This document shows positions 61,310 to 64,000 of a stretch of DNA of 64,000 nucleotides, one piece after another. The position numbers were made by a program, and so were the translations under genes. Numbering within the stretch: position 1 is the stretch's first letter; each line of letters opens with the position of its first letter. The DNA is from Rhynchopus sp. YZ270_cl-10 (taxonomy: Eukaryota; Euglenozoa; Diplonemea; Diplonemida; Diplonemidae), in contig OZ037900.1 of the NCBI GenBank assembly GCA_964035575.1, forward strand, positions 930,001 through 994,000, written 5' to 3'. The notes under the pieces are model-generated. The model was given only the letters and a program-made list of their open reading frames with translations. It was not told the DNA's origin and did not search any database.

Positions 61310-62601
61310 CAGTGCTCCCGCTAAGGAAAAAAAAAAAAAAAAAAAAGCCAGGTCACACATCTGACCTGGCCAGGGGTCTTCGTCATATATACCCAGTGGC
61401 AAAAGCCTTGAGTACTGTATTGCATTGAGTAATAATCAATGGTTACTGATAAGAAGGCAGTCACCCCACTACGGCTTGTGGATCACCCAGTCGGCTGCAA
61501 AAGGTACGAAGGCTGCACAGAGGAGGGGAGGCTTTCCTAAGAATACCCCTTGTCCTTTTTCGTCCTCTACGTCTTTTTCGTCTTTTTCGTCCTTTTTCGA
61601 TCCGGGAAAAAGGACGAAAAAGGACAAAAAAGGACGGTGGTGTAAGGTGTACAGGAAAATCACCAGGAAAATCACCGGTTCACCCGAAAAAAAAAAATCC
61701 CCCCAAATAATATTTTCTTGGGAAAAAGTCGAATCCCTTGTATTAGGCGAAATGTTTTGAAAACATGCCACCTATCCACAACCAGCTTCCCGCTCTCCAG
61801 AAGTGCGGGGATCTCAGTTTTTGGGAGAGGTTCCCGTTTGTGCAGAAGTGCTCTACGACAGAAGACATCAGGTACATGGAACAAGACTCCGCGAGGATTG
61901 TCCACATTCTTCCAATGTTCTGGGCTTTGAAACAGGTGTTCAATACCTGACCTGCACCTGAAGGGGAAGTTGCTGGGCACAAAAAATGCAAGAAGTCCGG
62001 AGATGAACGAGAGAAGTACAACCTGGAAACCGGCCGCTGTGTTCTTGCCACCATCTTGTCCCCTACCTGCTACACCCTGATAAATAAGGCAAGGTCCCTC
62101 GTGGGGTTTTGGAAAGTGCCTTGAGGCTTTCAATCCAAAGACGCTCATGGATCAGGCAGAAAAAGCAGTGGAGTGTTTTATTACTTTTTGTAAACTTAAA
62201 AACGCAGGTGTCAACTATCAGTGGGTTGTGAGACGATTCTTTGTACCAGGAACGTGAGGAGTAACTTAGTCACTGTACATTATTACCAATGTCCCTTTTC
62301 GTCCTTTTTCGTCCTTTTTTGTCCTTTTTCGTCCTTTTTCGTCCTTTTTGAAAAATCGTAGAGGACAGGGGGGTTCTTAGGCTTTCCCCACGGAGAGAGG
62401 GGGTGGTGTAGGTTGGCCTGGGATCACAAATTATCGAAAAATTTTTTTTTCCGGTGAGTTTTCCAGCAAAAAGATGGCTGTCTCACACAAAAAACCACCT
62501 TTTTTGGTTAGGGGCTATATAAAACCCTGGAAAAATGGAAAACACCTGAAAATAGAAACGAAAATTCAGACAAGACCTACCCCCTCTGAGTGGGAGCACT
62601 G
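61310..62601. mobile_element. hAT-like element with subterminal 10-bp TTTTTCGTCC arrays
   Basis: The ends CAGTGCTCCC (61310) and GGGAGCACTG (62601) are hAT-like inverted repeats. AAGAAAAC lies immediately right of the element (62602-62609) and at 61292-61299 on the left, 10 bp outside the CAGTG end, so the exact left boundary is uncertain. Inside, an inverted repeat (GGGGAGGCTTTCCTAAGAA at 61524 facing TTCTTAGGCTTTCCCC near 62375) carries arrays of CGTCCTTTTT at 61551-61640 and 62288-62357. Short ORFs in the middle (for example 158 residues, 62148-61672, minus) show no clear transposase motif. Confidence 0.68.
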
Positions 62602-62609
62602 AAGAAAAC

Positions 62610-63599
62610 CAAAAAAGAATACAAAAGAATACTAAACATTCTCAGATCTCCCCCCTTTCCCAAGCTGTGTGCTATGTTATTATGATTTAACGGTGGAGGG
62701 GGGGAATAAAAAATGAGTGTTTTCGTTTGCCCAACTACGTACACAAAATTTTCCTTTTCCCCGAACACCTTTTTCTTCTCCACACAACAGAGAAGAATGA
62801 CCATCGTATAGAAAAGCTATTATTAGCCCTAAGGCGACAGTACAGAGCTTACCCTCGGGTGGGAGATTGTCAACGTCCCCTTTATTTTTTCAAGAAAAAA
62901 AGGCATCGATACTGCCATTGAATCAGTCAAATTAATAACGTTTACAGCCAAAAAAAACCCCCATTTCTTGCCTCTTTCATCCCCTTTTCCTGCAGAAGCT
63001 ACAAGGAAAAAGTAACGGAACTACCCCCTCCCTCCCTCCCTTCAATTTTTATTTTTTTTTCATTTTTTTTTCACCTTCGGGGCGACGTTGTGTACAGATC
63101 TCTCTGCCTCCACCCCGGAGGGGGGCCCGCTCCTGTAGAAAGGACTCTACAACCGAATCCCAGCGTTGAGACTGCGCTCCCGCACGGCTACGGTGGCGGG
63201 ATGCCGGACATATGCAGGGGGACGAAGGTGGGGCGAAGGGGGCCGACTGGGCTGGGCGGGGGGGGGGGGGGGTCCATGCCCAATATAGGGAGAGGGTAGG
63301 ACAGTGGGGACGCCCACTGGAATATTTTTTTTATTCACCGCTGCTGCGACTGCACGCTGCTCGCCCTAGAAACGTTCAAAAGGCCATATCGTGGTGTGGG
63401 TAAGAGGTGATACGATAGTGGCTGCGTTTCAACGAGAACGATCTTTCCCTTTCCTAGCCGAGTTTTTTTTTTTTTTTAAATCTAGGTGACGACCCTAAAA
63501 GTCGGGGGGTTCCTTGCAAAATTCTCCACTCCTTTCAAAACCACCTCACAGTACCCCCTCTCCCCTCTCCCCCCCTCCCCCCTTCCTCTTACCCCCAAG
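62610..63599. other. Intergenic, no recognised gene
   Basis: It contains a C/G-rich stretch with tandem GGGGGGG near 63255-63275 and pyrimidine-rich DNA before the next start codon. The ORFs are short. Confidence 0.5.
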
Positions 63600-64000
63600 A
63601 TGTTTGCGAGGTCTCGTATCTCCTGTGCATTGAGCACTGCTGAGGCGCTATCTGCTTTGAACCGTGCAGAGCAAGGGCTGTACCCTTCCGTCAGTGCATC
63701 GCTCTCGGGGGAGAGTATTGTGGTTGCGTTGAGACATGGTGTGCAGAAGCTGAGCTTTTCACGCGACGCATCGGAGTGTGTTGACGAGACACTGAGGAGG
63801 ATTGGGAAGAAGGCAGAGCCCGCTTTGCTTGGCCCGGCCCCGAAGAGGAAGCCAGCCGTCACCATCAATGAAAACGGCGAAAAGGTGATTGACAGAACGC
63901 CACCGAAGGCTCGCGTCCGTCTCACCCTCCTGAGCAACGGCACCGAGCTCTGCAGTTCGCACACCGGGACAACGCTGACAAACGCTGAAGGGTGGCCACA
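63600..64000 (+). CDS. 5' part of a possible PDE12-like (2'-phosphodiesterase) gene
   Basis: From the ATG at 63600, directly after a pyrimidine-rich leader, the frame is open to the window end (133 codons). The visible part has the order seen in the N-terminal region of PDE12-type proteins: a strand pair ending KLSFSRDASECVDETLRRIGKKA, a basic linker (APKRKPAV), then VRLTLLSNGTELCSS with a following NAEGW. The N terminus (MFARSRISCALSTAEAL) could be a mitochondrial presequence. The catalytic EEP domain would lie beyond the window, so the call is tentative. Confidence 0.45.
   Translation, partial: MFARSRISCALSTAEALSALNRAEQGLYPSVSASLSGESIVVALRHGVQKLSFSRDASECVDETLRRIGKKAEPALLGPAPKRKPAVTINENGEKVIDRTPPKARVRLTLLSNGTELCSSHTGTTLTNAEGWP

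Overview
This window is nuclear DNA of a microbial eukaryote, probably a protist. It holds spliceosomal introns, DMC1, symplekin, a copine, two Rab-GAP genes and a non-LTR retrotransposon, and no prokaryotic operon structure. Several gene models only close when introns are removed, and then they close exactly in phase. The donors are mostly GTATGT or GTATGC (also GTAAAT, GTATTC, GTATAC) and the acceptors end in CACAG or YAG. I cannot assign a genus. Host genes are compact and GC-richer; the DNA between them is T/A-rich and full of short interspersed repeats.

Layout. 1-5.5 kb: two minus-strand Rab-GAP genes, an unusual VPS9-TBC fusion running off the left edge and a TBC1D20-like gene. 5.7-7.4 kb: repeats, a small transposon-like element and a fragment of the 3' end of SSU rRNA. 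7.4-16.2 kb (minus): a G3BP-like protein (NTF2 + RRM, three exons), DMC1, an RBM28/Nop4-like RNA-binding protein (four exons) and an unknown basic protein. 16.5-21 kb (minus): a PH-C2-copine protein spread over several exons. 21.3-25 kb: a tandem duplication of an endonuclease/exonuclease/phosphatase-family gene. 25.1-29.5 kb (minus): a three-exon single-pass membrane protein whose 2.8-kb second intron is packed with transposable elements. 31-34.2 kb: a PGY-repeat C-terminal exon, a 200-N assembly gap inside a hAT-like element, a methyltransferase-like gene and a small membrane protein. 36.8-41.4 kb (plus): symplekin (four exons). 42.4-45.8 kb (plus): a protein with two diverged cyclic-nucleotide-binding-like domains. 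45.8-52 kb: a repeat-rich desert. 52.0-60.2 kb (minus): an apparently complete LINE with an ORF1 coiled-coil protein and an ORF2 carrying OTU protease, APE endonuclease, reverse transcriptase, zinc finger, RNase H and a duplicated Cys/His module. 60.2-63.6 kb: repeats and a hAT-like element. From 63.6 kb: the 5' end of a possible PDE12-like gene.

The most unusual signal is a set of small mobile elements. Three unrelated families (called A, B and C here; seven copies) all start with TG and end with CA, have terminal inverted repeats of about 12-16 bp, and are flanked by 5-bp direct repeats (one copy matches at 4 of 5 bases). Between the ends they consist largely of short motifs repeated every 10-11 bp, about one DNA helical turn. 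Similar arrays sit inside a 141-bp palindrome with an 8-bp target duplication and inside a hAT-like element. Most host functions here fall into membrane traffic (the two Rab-GAP proteins, copine) and RNA handling (G3BP-like, RBM28-like, symplekin); there is no sign of a dedicated gene cluster.
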